Positions 1 to 11,246 of a stretch of DNA of 64,000 nucleotides are shown piece after piece. Position 1 is the first letter of the stretch, and every line of letters begins with the position of its first letter. The translations under genes and the position numbers were made by a program. The DNA lies in assembly GCF_016545825.1 (NCBI RefSeq), contig NC_052615.1:22188520-22252519 (forward strand), in the 5' to 3' direction. The DNA is from Eucalyptus grandis. Lineage: Eukaryota > Streptophyta > Magnoliopsida > Myrtales > Myrtaceae. The notes beneath the pieces are model-generated. The model saw nothing but the letters and a program-made list of their open reading frames with translations. It had not been told where the DNA came from and did no database searches.

Positions 1-374
1 ATATAGTTCGAGTGTCATTTTTAATTTCTTTAGACAAATTTGTCAAACTGATTTACATTGGATGTGTTATTACCATAAATACAGAGTCTCTGCCCTGCCC
101 ATGTATTTGAAAGAAGAGGAAGAAAATAAGGAAAATAGTTCAATGCGCTGAAGTGCTTAAAAGAATTAACTCGTGATTTTTCTTCAAAGCAAAGCCTTAT
201 GACAACTTACCGCAAAATACAGGGGTCAGATGGGGGACAAATTTACAGATTTTATTTAGTTGTTGAATCATACAGTGGCTGGAGAAGGGGGATTCTGCTT
301 TTAAGCAACTGTGGCTCCTTTTTCCCCCCTAAAATATTCTGAAGTGTCAAATCATAGATTCTGGATGTGTTCAG

Positions 375-815
375 GATATGGTTGTATTCAAGCCGCAAAT
401 TCCGAGCCAGCAACAACAACAACAGATGCAGCAACAACAGCAACAGATGCAGCAGCAATTGCAGGCCCCACCGCATCCGCAGATGCAGCAGCAGATGCCT
501 CAACAGCTGCAGCCCCAGCACCAACAGATGCAGATGATGCCCCAACAACAGCAGCAGATGCAGCAGCTCCAGTCGCAGATGCCACAACTGCAGCAGCAGC
601 AGCAGCCACCACAGCAACATCTCCAACAGCTGCAGCCGCAACACCCACAACAGCAGCAACTTCAGCAGCTGCAACAACATGCGCCGCAGCAGTTGATGGG
701 GTCCGGAATGGGACAAGGCTATGTCCAAGGTCCAGGGCGTTCACAGTTGATGCCACAGGGACCCGTTTCATCACAAGGGCTGCCCAACATGCCTGGCGGG
801 GGATTCATGAGCTAA
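375..815 (+). CDS. MED25: Mediator subunit 25 (MED25/PFT1), last exon, C-terminal part
   Basis: MED25 is a nuclear Mediator subunit that links plant transcription factors to RNA polymerase II. This is only the 3'-terminal exon; the rest lies upstream of the window. The exon starts after the acceptor ttcag at 370-374 and reads DMVVFKPQIPSQQ, then about 90 residues of Gln/Met/Pro/Leu-rich low complexity (QQQQ, QMQQ, PQLQ runs), then a non-repetitive tail GMGQGYVQGPGRSQ followed by MPGGGFMS and a TAA stop. From memory, the polyQ domain and the GPGRSQ/PGGGF tail are what mark plant MED25. Trinucleotide bias creates open but meaningless Ala-, Thr- and Leu-rich frames on both strands here. A broken duplicate of the exon lies at 28893-29254. 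Family identity is fairly sure; upstream exons cannot be seen. Confidence 0.85.
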   Translation, partial: DMVVFKPQIPSQQQQQQMQQQQQQMQQQLQAPPHPQMQQQMPQQLQPQHQQMQMMPQQQQQMQQLQSQMPQLQQQQQPPQQHLQQLQPQHPQQQQLQQLQQHAPQQLMGSGMGQGYVQGPGRSQLMPQGPVSSQGLPNMPGGGFMS

Positions 816-1600
816 TCTGAGATTTCGAAGTTCCCCACTTAAACCACATTATGCTCTTCAGTGCATCTCCTGCTTGAGACGAGTCCTACATTTTTCATTT
901 TCACTGGATATTAGAATCGAGAACTTGCCACCTTGTATGGTGATGGCATTATACAGTATCTTGTACAGATCTTAGTTTCCAAAATGATCATTCTCAATAT
1001 TCTGCCGTTCCTTTATTTATGTTTCCAAATGAACTTATACGAGTTCTCTATGCATGCTCATCTGTTTTGACTACTTTTGGTGGGCTCGAGATCCATTTTG
1101 CATGCGCAGGAGTTTCTACTTAACTGCGACTTTCCAAGGTCCACAAAATGGTGCTCTCAATTCAATTGCTCCTATGTGAAGGATGAAGATACGTGGCAAA
1201 TAGTGCTCTCAATTTGACTACCCCTATGAGTTGAGAATGAGTTGGGAAAATATGGCCTCAGAGGCAAAGTGATCGCACGAGTTTAGTTTACTGCTTTAAT
1301 AATGCATTTTGCCCTGTACATTGGAAGTAAATCACAACCGATGCTGGTTTGGTCCACTGTACTTCTATCCGACCGATTTACCACCGCCTCATCTTATCCC
1401 TGCCGGTTTTCCCTTGCCGGAACCTATTTACCTCGAAGCCAAAGCTAGTTCCTAGTTTAGTTATTCTATGGCTTATATAGCATTTTGATCAGATTTCCTT
1501 GTACAAATTTCTTGGAAACAATGATTTGCGTTCTGTTGTTATGCAGTTCTGGATTTCCAAGTGGAATGAAAATTATGTTTATTTTCCTTACATGCCTATC
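816..1600 (+). other. MED25 3' UTR and downstream flank
   Basis: Non-coding sequence after the MED25 stop. It aligns along its length with 29255-30060, so it lies inside the segmental duplication. The duplicate keeps about 40 bp near 29366-29407 that is missing here. No clear polyadenylation site can be fixed without transcripts. Confidence 0.6.
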
Positions 1601-1979
1601 CTAAGCAAGATAGCAAGATAGCTTTGCTTAGGATAGGCATCCTTGAACGAATATAGACGGCTTCATTTGGAAATCACTCGGATTACTCTTTACTCACTGC
1701 CCATTTTATAGATTCACTATTGTCAACACACCAATTTCAATCTCCTTTCATTATTGGGCTTCTTATGAATTAGGTTCCACCAAAAATTAAAAGGGTAATT
1801 GTTAGTGCGCTAGCACAACTTTTACATGATGGACATGCCCACTCAAAATAGTTTACTCGAATTCTTCACATGTGAATCATCCAACATTAAACATAAAAAT
1901 CAATTCTTACACTGACAATCAAGCTAGTAAAAATTTTAATGTAAAAAAAATAAAAAAGAACAATAACTTGAATATGAGA

Positions 1980-2760
1980 AGGCGAGTTTCGTACGTGCAA
2001 CAAAGGTTCCTGCAGAGCAACAGCCTGTCCCTCGTACTCACTCACAAATTTTACACAGTAAGCAGGGCTGTCGAAGCCGATTCAAACACCGACAGCCTCC
2101 GACCCGACCCGACCCGGCCCGGCAACTTTGGTTTGAACCAGAGACAAAATCCCGAAAAGGAAAAAACACCAACATCGGCGGTCGCCCAAGACACTTGCAT
2201 ATCAGCAAGATGAACTATAATCTGGCGGAACAATGGCTTCTCTCGAGAACATCACCAGGCTGCTTCCCAGATTTCATCGCGGCGGCACGCGAACAATCGA
2301 CCGCGGTGGATGCGAAAACCCTTTTCGCTAAAATTTCTAATGTGGGTCGCCGAGGCCCTCTTCGCTGCAACCCATGGACTAACCTCCACACTCGACCGGT
2401 TTCGCCCCCAAGAAACGACCCATCCATCAAAGCGTTCGAAGATCGCCCCATCGATCTCAGGATCCGGAAAGGAGGGTGAAAAAAGCTCCGACATTCTGCC
2501 CAAAACGAGAATCCCCGATCTACTACCACCACCACAGGTGCCCGTCTCTTCGCGTCTTCTTTTGTGCTGTATACTCAGATGCTCGCGGAAGGAGGAAGTA
2601 GATCCGGGATTCTCCGTTTTGAGCAAAATGACGAGAGCTTGAGATCGACGGGGGTGCTCTCGACTGCTCCGATGGAGGGGTTGTTTGTTGAGGGCAAAGC
2701 CGCTCGGGCGTTAGAGGTTAGGCCATGAATTTGCAGTGAGGAGCTTCGACGTCCTGACGA
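1980..2760. other. Orphan GC-rich block with short ORFs, possible gene 5' end
   Basis: This block is GC-rich in AT-rich surroundings and is absent from the duplicate region (30200-30335). On the plus strand a good plant start context (aacaATGGCTTCT, ATG at 2234) opens a 32-codon frame. A second frame (2310-2642, 110 codons) begins MRKPFSLKFLMWVAEALF and has a donor-like CAG|GTGCCC at 2535-2540. On the minus strand there is an AAGCCCTAGAA telo-box-like motif near 2800 and a TATATATA stretch at 2765-2772, which would suit a leftward promoter. I recognise no protein family. It may be the decayed first exon or promoter of a gene, in either direction. Confidence 0.3.
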
Positions 2761-3049
2761 GAGTATATATATAGATAGAATAGAGGCAGTGGCTTCTAGG
2801 GCTTTTTGCGCACAGGAAGGAAGCCCATTTAAAATCCGATTTCCTATGTCGGCAATAATTATAATATAAATCCCATTTCAAAATTGCTAGGTATTTTCCC
2901 TTTCTATAAGAAATATAGGCTATTGTTATTACTACGAAGAATTGCTCGTACTATTTCAACTAGTTGAGTTTTGTATATTTCGCAAAAATGTATGATTTGA
3001 AAATTATTTTCTTAAAAATGATTACTTGAAATAATTAATCAATAGAAAA

Positions 3050-6000
3050 TGTTTACATCATCGACAATAATTTATGTCTAAATATTTTTGCGGAAGATGA
3101 CAATATTTTTGGTTTATTATTATTTTGATTGACAAGTATTCGAAGGATCTCTTACTCAAAAAATTTGGATCCAAAATTTTTATCAAATATTCTATAAATA
3201 TTTTATCTTTAAATTTACAACAAGTAAGATTATATTTAAAAAGCGGATTAAAATCTCTATATACTCTCATTCTATTTCTAACTTATCTTCTTCACTATTT
3301 ATCTTTACACCCCCATAAAATTTCCATATTTGTTTTTGAGATGTATTGAATGAGATGGCATCACAAAACTGACAAAAATCATCCCCGAAAAAGTTAATAT
3401 GATTTTCGAGTAGCGCTACAAATAATATACTTTCCAAAATTATAAAACTCTCATTATAATTATTTAAATTTCTTTCTTGAATAAAATTGGTCATTTAAAT
3501 ATAACGTCTTCATGAGTTAAGAAGGGGTTTACTTAGTTGATCATGTCATAAAAAAATTCAATAGAAATAGAAATTTTATTGATTTTATTGTCAAAACCAT
3601 TGAATCATACTCACTTTTCAGAACTGGGGTATAACTAATAAAATTTATCATTTAATTTTCATTTATACTGAAACGAATTTTTATTTTTGTTTTGGGCACT
3701 TAGAGATCTCAGTACTTAACATTCAATACTTAAACGTTCAACACTTATTTTTTAGTATGGTTGGATGATCCCTAAGGCAATGACAAATAGAATAAAGATT
3801 TCATTTTGGTCTCATTCCTTCTCATCAATATATTGTTAATTTCTTGAGCGTGCAATTGACTCTCTTTTTAGAAGAATATATATATATATAAAATTTGACA
3901 CGATAGTAATGACCCTTTTAAACAAAGTCTAAACTCGTAGAATTAATACATTATACTTATATTGTCGAAAGAGGCTCGGATATAGGCACGCCGTCCTCAC
4001 GACCCTATATTTACTTAGGCACACTTCTACGGCTTTTTCCGTATTGGAGGAACCTGACTTTCTTTTTCCCTAAAACCAGCGATGCCTAAGCCTAATCTGT
4101 ATTTTTAAAATTTTAAATATTATGTAATTGCTAAGATGATTCTGCCAAGTGAATCGTTGTTTTTGAAAGTTGGACAATTATTAGATAAATGGGCAATTGC
4201 TAACATTAAGAAAGTTGCTCATACTTTTCTAATTAACAAGAGTTGGTAAATTTTTCTCTTTATTTAAGGACAAGAGCATTAATTAATAAGTTAATTTCTG
4301 AGATTGTATGCCATACAACCACCCTAACAAATAATCAATTACTTCTCAATGGGATAAATTCATTGATTACTATCTCATTTGACAATAATCAAGATAATTG
4401 ATAAGTAGTCCATGAATTTCTTATCTACTAAATTTGAATTTAAAACAAGTGTCAAGATTCCATGAATCTCTTATTTTTACTTTTGCAACAAGTAAAATTA
4501 CATTTAAAAAACAAATCAAAATACCTACATATTATTTTAGAGCTAATATCACAAAAAATCCACACTGGTACATATGTGCAATTACTCTAAACTAATATTT
4601 TTTTTTTTGTGAAAGGTAATAATTACTCTAAACTAATATTAATATCTTAAAAATTCTTAAATTGGTACACTGTGTCACGTTGACCCTAAACTGATATGTT
4701 CGTACCACATTTATATCAACTATGGTAAATCAGGAAAAAATTGGAATAAATATGGTGCGGTTTAAACCAGTTTGAGATTTCTCGTAACACAAAAATTAGT
4801 TTAGAATAAATATAACGCAATTGTAACAGTTTGAGATTTTTGTGATAAAAATAAGTTTGAAGCAAATGTGGTACGAGCAGTTTGAGAATTTTTGATGATA
4901 TCAACCACACTTCATAAATATCCGTGTCTGTTTTTGATGTATTTCTAGGAGATGGTACAACAAAACTGGCATAAATGACGATCTGAAATGGTCAATATAA
5001 TTTGCCACCAATTCTGTAAAAACTCCTTTCCAAAATATAAGATTCTCTCATTTTATGAAGATTTGAATTTCTTTCCTAATGACACTATAGATAGGCACAC
5101 TTCTAGAGCTTTTTCCGTACAGGTGGAACCTAAGTTTCTTTTTCCCTAAAACCAGCGATGCTTAAGCCTAATTTGTATTTTTTAAATTTTAAATCTTATG
5201 TAATTGCTAAAATGATTTTGCCAAGTGAATCGTTGTATTTCAAAGTTGCACAATTAGGGTGCTTTTGACAATTGGTCAAATAGTAATTGATTCTACTCTT
5301 TTATTTTTTAGAATAGATTTGGAACATAAATTCATTTCATAATTTTTTTGTTCTGGGAACAAAAATTGTATTTATTTATTATTTTTGAGAATATATTTGG
5401 AATAGAATAAAAAAGTACAAAAAAAGTTACTTCTTTGCTCTTGAAAATAATTCCAAAATCAAGCCTAAATCTTTTTTCTTTTTTTTTTTTTCCCCTTCTT
5501 TTCTCCTTCTCTCTTCTTCTCTCTTCTTCTTTCCCCCAACTAGTCACCGGCCACTATTAGTCATTGGCAGCGGGTCGTCGCCACTACTGGCAAAAGGCTA
5601 GCGATCGGCCACAAAGAAGGAGGAAGAAGAGAAAAGGAAAAAGAAAACATAGAAAAATAAGAAAAATAAAATTAGAGTATACAAAATCAAAAGAAACAAA
5701 AAAATTTAAGAGTCCTTCTAAATACATTTTTATTCCGAGAATAAAAATTTTGGACAATTACCAAACGCCTTCAAATGCTAAAAAATTATTCCCAAGAACA
5801 AAATAAAAAATAATGATTTTTGAATGAAAATTGTTTTTAGGAACAGAATGGTTACCAAACGTACTCTTATTAGATTAATCAGAAGTGAAAATGGACTATT
5901 GTTAACATTAAAAAGTTGCTCATACTTTTCTAATTAATGAGAGTCAGTAAATCTTTCTCTCTTATTTAAGGAAATGAGCATTAATTAATAAGTTAATTTC

Positions 6001-6790
6001 CTAGATTCTATGCCATACAACCACCCTAACAAATAATCAAAATCTTTACAACCACCCTGAAGCTCTTAAGGGTGGTTGTATGACTTATCAATGGGATAGA
6101 TTCATTGATTACTATTTTATTTGACAATAATCAAGATAATTGATAAGTAGTCGACGGATTTCTAATCTACTAAATTTGAATTTAAGACAAGTGTCGAGAT
6201 TCAAAGAATCTCTTATATTCACTTTTGCACCAAGTATATTAAAAAAATGGATCAAAATACATGCATATTATTTTAGGGCTAATATCACAAAAAATCCACA
6301 TTGGTGCATATGAACAATTAATCCAAACTAATTTTTATATTATAAAAATTCTCAAATTGGTACACCGTATCATATTTACTCCAAATTGATATGTCGTAGC
6401 ACATTTACCCCAACTATGATAAATCAGGACAAATTTGGGATAAATATAGTACATCCAATTTGGGATTTCTTGTAACATATAAATTAATTAGAGTAAATGC
6501 AACACAATCATAATATTTTGAGAGTTTTTATGATAAAAATAAGTTTGAAGCGGATGTGGCATGGGTGGTTTGAGAATTTTTGACAATATTAACCATTGTC
6601 TTTGCACTTCATAAATGTCCGAGTCTGTTTTTGATGTATCTTTAGGAGAAGGTATTACAAAACTAGCATAAATGATGATCTAAAATGGTTAATATAACTT
6701 GCCACTAATTTTGTAAAAACTCCTTTCCGAAATATAAGATTCTCTCATTTTATGAAGATTTGATTTTCTTTCCTAAACAATTTTATTTTT
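3050..6790. repeat. AT-rich intergenic block with internal duplication
   Basis: No gene recognised. About 3200-5050 aligns with 30370-32220. Inside this copy a segment of roughly 1.1 kb is repeated: the landmark ending in ccctaaaaccagcgatgcc occurs near 4017-4085 and again near 5094-5160. The second repeat carries the MITE at 5257-5866. Sequence like 4550-5080 (landmark gatttcttgtaacata) recurs at 6290-6790, 9170-9530 and 31720-32230. Confidence 0.6.
5257..5866. mobile_element. PIF/Harbinger-like MITE, 610 bp, TTA target duplication
   Basis: The element starts gggtgcttttg and ends aacgtactc, a degraded version of the TIR seen at 11370 and 60340. It is flanked by TTA at 5254-5256 and 5867-5869. 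The empty site survives in the duplicate block (near 31300, gacaattattagatcaatc), and removing the element plus one TTA restores that sequence. The interior has a paired ttgttctgggaacaaaaa / ggaacagaatgg motif and a GC-rich centre around 5540-5600 flanked by pyrimidine-rich and purine-rich arms. No transposase. The 3-bp TTA duplication is characteristic of PIF/Harbinger/Tourist elements. Confidence 0.75.
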
Positions 6791-7320
6791 CAAGTTTAAC
6801 AACAATTCCTGAGATAAGGAAAGAAGAACTTACTAAAGTGTTTATTTGATAATATATTCAATGAAAATTAAAATTATTCAAAACCTTTTAATAATAATCA
6901 CTAATTGTTCGTAAAATTCTAAATGCAAGTGAATGTGTTGAACAAATAAATAATGATGAAAAAAAGTATCATTTTGCGGAGATTGATGATTACTAAACTA
7001 ATTAATTACTCAAAATAGATTAATTCTAAAATTTATTTAACAAATTGAAATAGAATTGAGAATAAATTAAAACTAAAAATCTTAAAAGCAAAATTTGGAG
7101 ACTAAATGTAGTAAATCAATCGAATAAATATGTTTGAACATCCGATTTCACTATAACTACTATACATGAATTTCTTGTGATAGCAGAATTTCCTACTTTA
7201 TTTACTATCTTATCTCTAGACATGACAGACCTACTCAATTTATCAATACATTATATCTCTATGTGAATTAAAATATGCATAAGTGCATTAAAATCTATAA
7301 ATATTCCCTGCTTACAATGA
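6432..7320 (+). repeat. Direct repeat of about 890 bp, copy 1
   Basis: Nearly identical to 9170-10061. It starts at aatttgggataaatatag and ends at tgcttacaatga. The right part resembles degenerate LTR or retroelement non-coding sequence; a more diverged relative lies at 8390-8960. No coding potential. Confidence 0.8.
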
Positions 7321-7527
7321 GTTTTTTGGATCATTTTATTATTGAAAGCTACACAAATAATACAGTATGTTTTTATCCACGTTTAATTTATAATTATATA
7401 TTATAAGGAACGATTAAATATTATCACTTCTCAATTTCAAATTAAAAGTATTAAGCACAATAATATAATTCACATAAATGGAACCACTTGCATACATAAA
7501 AATCATGAAATTTACATCATTATAGTT

Positions 7528-7855
7528 AGGCTACATCATAGCCCTAACGAAGAAAATTAGAACATAATATAAGAAGAAATAAAAATAAAAATTAAACCTA
7601 GCATCACATAGGCTACATCATAGCCCTAACGAAGAAAATTAGAACATAATATAAGAAGAAATAAAAATAAAAATTAAACCTAGCATCACATAGGCTACAT
7701 CATAGCCCTAACGAAGAAAATTAGAACATAATATAAGAAGAAATAAAAATAAAAATTAAACCTAGCATCACATAGGCTACATCATAGCCCTAACGAAGAA
7801 AATTAGAACATAATATAAGAAGAAATAAAAATAAAAATTAAACCTAGCATCACAT
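7528..7855 (+). repeat. Perfect tandem repeat, 4 x 82 bp
   Basis: Four consecutive 82-bp units begin at 7528, 7610, 7692 and 7774, each starting aggctacatcatagccc and ending tagcatcacat. I see no differences between units, which implies very recent expansion (or assembly duplication). A single diverged unit occurs near 8930. Confidence 0.9.
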
Positions 7856-8014
7856 GAATTCTGTCACTACTTTTGTCTTCTCTTCAAAATACTTGAAAAC
7901 TTTTAGGACAATGAAAAATGATCTAAAAAAAAAAAAAAAAAAAAACTAGCTCTCCTCTTAGGCTCTCAATGCTCTCTAATTTATAGGATACATCCATGAC
8001 CCTTACCCCAAGCA

Positions 8015-8175
<161 letters not shown>

Positions 8176-9169
8176 GCATAAAATTGGGCAGTAAATTAGA
8201 GAATCTTTAATTTGATATCTTTTCTTAAAGCTTGCAAATAAAATTAGAAAACAAAATCAAGGATTCCTTGATTTGATATCCATCTTCCAATTCTTTATAA
8301 TTTGAATTCTTGATTTTTGTTATTCTTTTCCTTATTTTCTCCATATCTTATTATTCTGCATAAATAAGGAAAATTCGAAATGCAAATGAATGTGTCGAAC
8401 AAGTAATATAATGATGAGAAACAGTATCGTCTCATAGAGTTTGATGATTAATAAACTAACTAAATATTAAAAATGGATTAATTCTAAAATGTATACAACA
8501 AATCAAAATAGAATTGAGGATAAATTAAAACTAAAAATCTTAAAAGAAAAATTTGAAGACTAAATGTAGTAAATCAATTAAATAAATATGTTAGAGCATC
8601 CGATTTCATCATAACTACTATATATGAATTTCAGATTATTACACATACAATAAGAATATCAAACATGTGATAGAGGAATTTTCTAATCTATTTACTATCA
8701 TATTTCTAGGTATAGCAAACATATTCAGTTTATTATCTGTGTAAATTAAAATAAACATAAGTATATTAAAAGGAGCAATTACATATTATTACTTCTCAAT
8801 CTTAAATATACACATTAAATCATTTAAGCAATGGCTAGTCACTTAAAAGCATTAAGCACAATAATATATAACTCACATGAATGAAATCACTTGCACAGAT
8901 AAAAATCATGAAATTCACATTATTATGGTTAGGCTATATCATAGCCATAACAAAAGAAAATTAGAACATAGTAGAAGAAAAAATCAAAATCAAAATCAAA
9001 TACAACATCTTGAATCAAAGGAACAAAAATTCTATCATCACTTTTATCTTCTCTCCAAAATACCTTAAAAAACTCTCAGAATGATGAAAAACGAATTAAA
9101 AAAAAAAATAGTTGTCTCCTCAGGCTCTCAATGCTCTCCTATTTATAGGATACATCGAGGATCTTATCC

Positions 9170-10061
9170 AATTTGGGATAAATATAGTACATCCAATTTG
9201 GGATTTCTTGTAACATATAAATTAATTAGAGTAAATGCAACACAATCATAATATTTTGAGAGTTTTTTTATGATAAAAATAAGTTTGAAGCGGATGTGGC
9301 ATGGGTGGTTTGAGAATTTTTGACAATATTAACCATTGTCTTTGCACTTCATAAATGTCCGAGTCTGTTTTTGATGTATCTTTAGGAGAAGGTATAACAA
9401 AACTAGCATAAATGATGATCTAAAATGGTTGATATAACTTGCCACTAATTTTGTAAAAACTCCTTTTCGAAATATAAGATTCTCTCATTTTATGAAGATT
9501 TGATTTTCTTTCCTAAACAATTTTATTTTTCAAGTTTAACAACAATTCCTGAGATAAGGAAAGAAGAACTTACTAAAGTGTTTATTTGATAATATATTCA
9601 ATGAAAATTAAAATTATTCAAAACCTTTTAATAATAATCACTAATTGTTTGTAAAATTCTAAATGCAAGTGAATGTGTTGAACAAATAATATAATGATGA
9701 AAAAAAGTATCATTTTGCGGAGATTGATGATTACTAAACTAATTAATTACTAAAAATAGATTAATTCTAAAATTTATTTAACAAATTGAAATAGAATTGA
9801 GAATAAATTAAAACTAAAAATCTTAAAAGCAAAATTTGGAGACTAAATGTAGTAAATCAATCGAATAAATATGTTTGAACATCCGATTTCACTATAACTA
9901 CTATACATGAATTTCTTGTGATAGCGGAATTTCCTACTTTATTTACTATCTTATTTCTAGACATGACAAACCTACTCATTTTATCAATACACTATATCTC
10001 TATGTGAATTAAAATATGCATAAATGCATTAAAATCTATAAATATTCCCTGCTTACAATGA
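9170..10061 (+). repeat. Direct repeat of about 890 bp, copy 2
   Basis: Second copy of 6432-7320. It joins directly at 10061 to the gypsy integrase fragment. The preceding 8390-9165 is a diverged copy of about 6900-8010, including the motif ctctcaatgctctcctattt followed by ataggatacat, which resembles an LTR TATA/promoter region. Confidence 0.75.
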
Positions 10062-10546
10062 ATATAAATTTTCATACGGTTTAAAGGGTCCCATGAAATC
10101 AATACCTCAAACATCAAATAATTCACACATAATAATATTGTTTAAAGGCATTTAATTTTTCATTGAAATATTTCTAGTTCTCTGACATCCATCGCATGAA
10201 TCTATGTAGGAGTATGCATTTTTAAAAAGTATGGACCAATAAAATCTAAATTGTAAAATTTTAGTTGCAGTTTTGGTGGTACCAAAATTGCCACTTGCCT
10301 TTCCGTCATAACAATAATGTAGAATGCTTGCCCTCCCTTTATTTGGAACACATCTCCTTATGACTTGGTCTGCATATACTTTATACAAGAAAAATTCTTC
10401 TCAAAAATAATTTTTAATATCATAAAAGAATTTTTTCTTCTATTGATATGATAATTCAAGAGGAGGAATATTACTTACCAAGTAATTCACAAAGTCAGCA
10501 TCCTAGGGAATTTTTGTGGATTTGATGAAAAAAATTTCTCATTAGG
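10061..10546 (-). mobile_element. Ty3/gypsy integrase fragment (zinc-binding H2C2 domain)
   Basis: Read on the minus strand, 10388-10152 encodes YKVYADQVIRRCVPNKG, then an altered HH-CC zinc-binding region ending CDGCQRTRNIS. Further left, the integrase-core start GIDFMGPFKPYENLYS appears at about 10120-10065, after an in-frame stop. These are hallmark gypsy integrase sequences. Upstream (10546-10390) the RNase H-integrase linker is present but frameshifted. The fragment is cut at 10061 by the 890-bp repeat, so this is dead retroelement DNA. Confidence 0.85.
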
Positions 10547-11246
10547 GAATGACACCTGGACCCTTGGAGTGCCAAAAATTAGTATAAATGGACACTTAAG
10601 TGCCAAAAGTTATGAAAGTGACACTTAAGTGCCAAAATCGGAGTAAAATGGATCACTTAAGTGTTACGGGCGAGCAAATCCGGCCAAAATGCTAACGTGG
10701 CAATTTTCCAGCAAGTTATGTGCAAAACAACGTCATTTTGATATAATTCGAATTCTAATATAATAATTAATTAAATTTAAATTTAAATTTAAAATATTTA
10801 TTTATTATTTTTTTAAAAGGAGGGGGAGGAGGAGGAGGGAGGGGGCCGGCGGTTGAGGGCGAGCCCTCGCCGCCGTCGCCTCCCTACCATCGCCGAAGGT
10901 GGGGGATAGTTGGTTGGGAAGCCAAGCCCTAGCCGAGAGCCGTCGTACCCCCTTTTTAAAATTATTTTTTAAAATTTAATTAAATTAATTTTATATTATA
11001 TTAAAACTTAAATTATGCTAAAACGATGTTGTTTTTGTGTGTGTTTTGCTTATTTGGCATTCCGACTAGCCACATTAGTGAGAAAATTAATAAAAAAATT
11101 TAACGTAGAATTTTCAGCGAGGCTCGCCGAATGTGGCACGCAAGTGTCCCATTTTTCATAAAAAGTGGCACTTAAGTGGCACTTTCGTAAGTTTTGGCAC
11201 TTAAATGTCCATTTGTGCTAACGTTTAGCACTTGAAGTGTTCTTTT
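10547..11246. mobile_element. Non-autonomous element with long degenerate inverted repeats
   Basis: The left arm (acacttaagtgccaaaag, 10600-10640) and the right arm (about 11155-11240; its reverse complement contains acatttaagtgccaaaac) form imperfect inverted repeats of about 90 bp. Between them are a GC-rich core (10815-10955) and A/T arms. It resembles MULE-type MITEs in design. I see no clean target duplication; instead it is flanked by two copies of a gypsy segment. Confidence 0.55.

Noticed and set aside
252..820. Long open frames rich in Leu, Ala or Thr on both strands over the MED25 exon
   Set aside because: They are compositional shadows of the CAG/CAA-rich glutamine region; only the frame at 375-815 has the MED25 motifs and a valid acceptor.
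7528..7855. CRISPR-like array
   Set aside because: Units are head-to-tail without spacers and the DNA is eukaryotic.
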